A DNA stretch of 5,873 bases from Armatimonadota bacterium (GTDB lineage: Bacteria > Armatimonadota > UBA5829). The DNA lies in contig JAEWSK010000182.1 of assembly GCA_023398345.1 (NCBI GenBank), positions 1 through 5,873 on the forward strand. Direction: 5' to 3'. The position numbers and the translations under genes are program-made. The notes under the pieces are model-generated. The model worked only from the letters and a program-made list of their open reading frames with translations. It had not been told where the DNA came from and searched no databases. This document shows positions 5,068 through 5,873 of this stretch, piece by piece (position 1 is the first letter of the stretch; each line of letters opens with the position of its first letter).

Positions 5068-5873
5068 TTAGTCGGAGGCCAGGCACTTGCGGATGTTTTG
5101 TAGCTCGTGCTCAGGTGGCGTAGTTACACATATCTCGCAGGCTACCCTTTCACTATCGCGTTCAAGTCCCACATCTACCCGGCCCTGACCATCGTCTGTC
5201 TGCTGCTCAATGACCGCTTTATAGCCACAGTTCTCGGCAAGCTGCTTAATTAGATACTGAAGCCGTTTATGCTCCCGATCTACTTTGGGAAGCGATTGTG
5301 GCAGCGTCCGAATAACAACTGGCTCGGAGGGCGGCACTATCGGCTTCGGAATAGATGCCTCTACGACTCTTACAGGCGCAACGGGGTCTGCTGTCTCCGG
5401 TAGGCTCTGGATTAGTTGCGGCTCAACAGATTTTTCATCGATAACCATCTGCCGTCTTTTTGACTCGGCAACAAGATAATCTCTGGGTCTGAGATAGGCG
5501 GCTCCAAGCGGCACTACCTCAAGATACCTCAAGAACTCTTCCTGGTTCATTTCTAAAAGCTCCCAGGGAAGTCCTACCGGCACTGTATGAAGCTGAACCA
5601 CTCCCGTTTCAATCTTGTGCTTGACGAAGCAAACTCTCGGTGGCAACTGCTGTAAATCGGCAGTCTTGTGCTCCCATTCTTCGGCATAGCTCCAGTAGTT
5701 AGGACGGCTGACTCCCTCCGACTTCACTTCATAGCCCGAGTATTCAAAGGTTTCTTTGGCGAGAAGTGAAGCGTCCTGGCGGTTAACGCGGAAATAGACC
5801 TGCACTCCTGCACTTGAAAGAATAAGACCCCTGAGGCTGTCCTGTATCTGTGAGAGACTTTGATGGGCCATCA
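5068..5873 (-). CDS. C-terminal part of a FtsK/HerA/VirD4-class ATPase fused to a PD-(D/E)xK-like domain; enters from the right edge, cut by a stop
   Basis: The gene runs leftward and its beginning lies beyond 5873. The ATG at 5871 is probably internal, since MAHQSLSQIQ is the conserved loop deep inside the motor domain of DNA-pumping P-loop ATPases of the HerA/VirD4/TraG group. Residues 1-45 (with GVQVYFRVNRQDASLLAKE) are the end of that motor; the Walker motifs would be upstream. Residues 46-135 are family-specific and 140-200 form a Pro-rich linker. From 200 a second domain begins: a helix (YLIKQLAENCGY), E222, D233 in GRVDV, and E246 in VACEICVTT, matching PD-(D/E)xK fold spacing, but with Cys248 where catalytic Lys is normal. 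The frame stops at TAA 5070-5068 in the middle of that domain, after RKCLASD. Codon use differs from the left genes. It is likely part of a conjugative, mobile or defence locus. The ATPase call is good; the nuclease-like call is by pattern only. Confidence 0.75.
   Translation of the reverse strand, partial: MAHQSLSQIQDSLRGLILSSAGVQVYFRVNRQDASLLAKETFEYSGYEVKSEGVSRPNYWSYAEEWEHKTADLQQLPPRVCFVKHKIETGVVQLHTVPVGLPWELLEMNQEEFLRYLEVVPLGAAYLRPRDYLVAESKRRQMVIDEKSVEPQLIQSLPETADPVAPVRVVEASIPKPIVPPSEPVVIRTLPQSLPKVDREHKRLQYLIKQLAENCGYKAVIEQQTDDGQGRVDVGLERDSERVACEICVTTPPEHELQNIRKCLASD

Noticed and set aside
5068..5070. Recoding of the stop codon as selenocysteine or pyrrolysine
   Set aside because: The codon is UAA. 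Selenocysteine uses UGA and pyrrolysine UAG, and no known bacterial system reads UAA as sense in otherwise standard genes such as those here.

Overview
The window is a bacterial segment of mid GC content with two unlike parts. Positions 1 to 4345 hold four plus-strand, chromosomal-type genes of cell-envelope biology. Positions about 4346 to 5873 hold an XRE-type regulator facing the broken end of a DNA-pumping ATPase, and look acquired. Secreted proteases, a strong GGAGGT ribosome-binding site and a deacetylase/glycosyltransferase pair fit a free-living, probably diderm bacterium. The phylum cannot be fixed from this sequence.

Left part. The window opens inside an M16-family metallopeptidase. 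Its visible 397 residues are the non-catalytic half: the zinc motif HxxEH is absent but the Arg/Tyr substrate-binding pair is kept. A long hairpin followed by a T-rich tract (1219-1263) probably ends that transcript. Next is an HtrA/Deg serine protease with one PDZ domain and an N-terminal signal or anchor, which suggests envelope protein quality control. It is followed by a NodB-type polysaccharide deacetylase and a GT4 glycosyltransferase whose start overlaps the deacetylase stop by 4 nt. These two are probably translationally coupled and act on the same extracellular or lipid-linked glycan.

Right part. A 140-residue protein with two XRE helix-turn-helix domains starts 31 nt after the glycosyltransferase. 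Converging on it from the right edge is the C-terminal part of a FtsK/HerA/VirD4-class ATPase fused, through a Pro-rich linker, to a PD-(D/E)xK-like nuclease-fold domain. An in-frame TAA at 5068-5070 cuts this gene inside the nuclease-like domain. The same frame then stays open and protein-like to 4777, so it looks like a recent nonsense mutation (or a sequencing error) in a single gene. The two convergent genes overlap by 23 nt. Hand-counted codon use differs from the left part: Ala GCG is about 22 of 41 in the glycosyltransferase but 2 of 16 in the ATPase fragment. This supports a boundary with a mobile or defence-type segment near 4346.

I saw no tRNA, rRNA, CRISPR array or insertion sequence. 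There is no gene-free stretch over 300 bases; the longest gap is 1196-1404.
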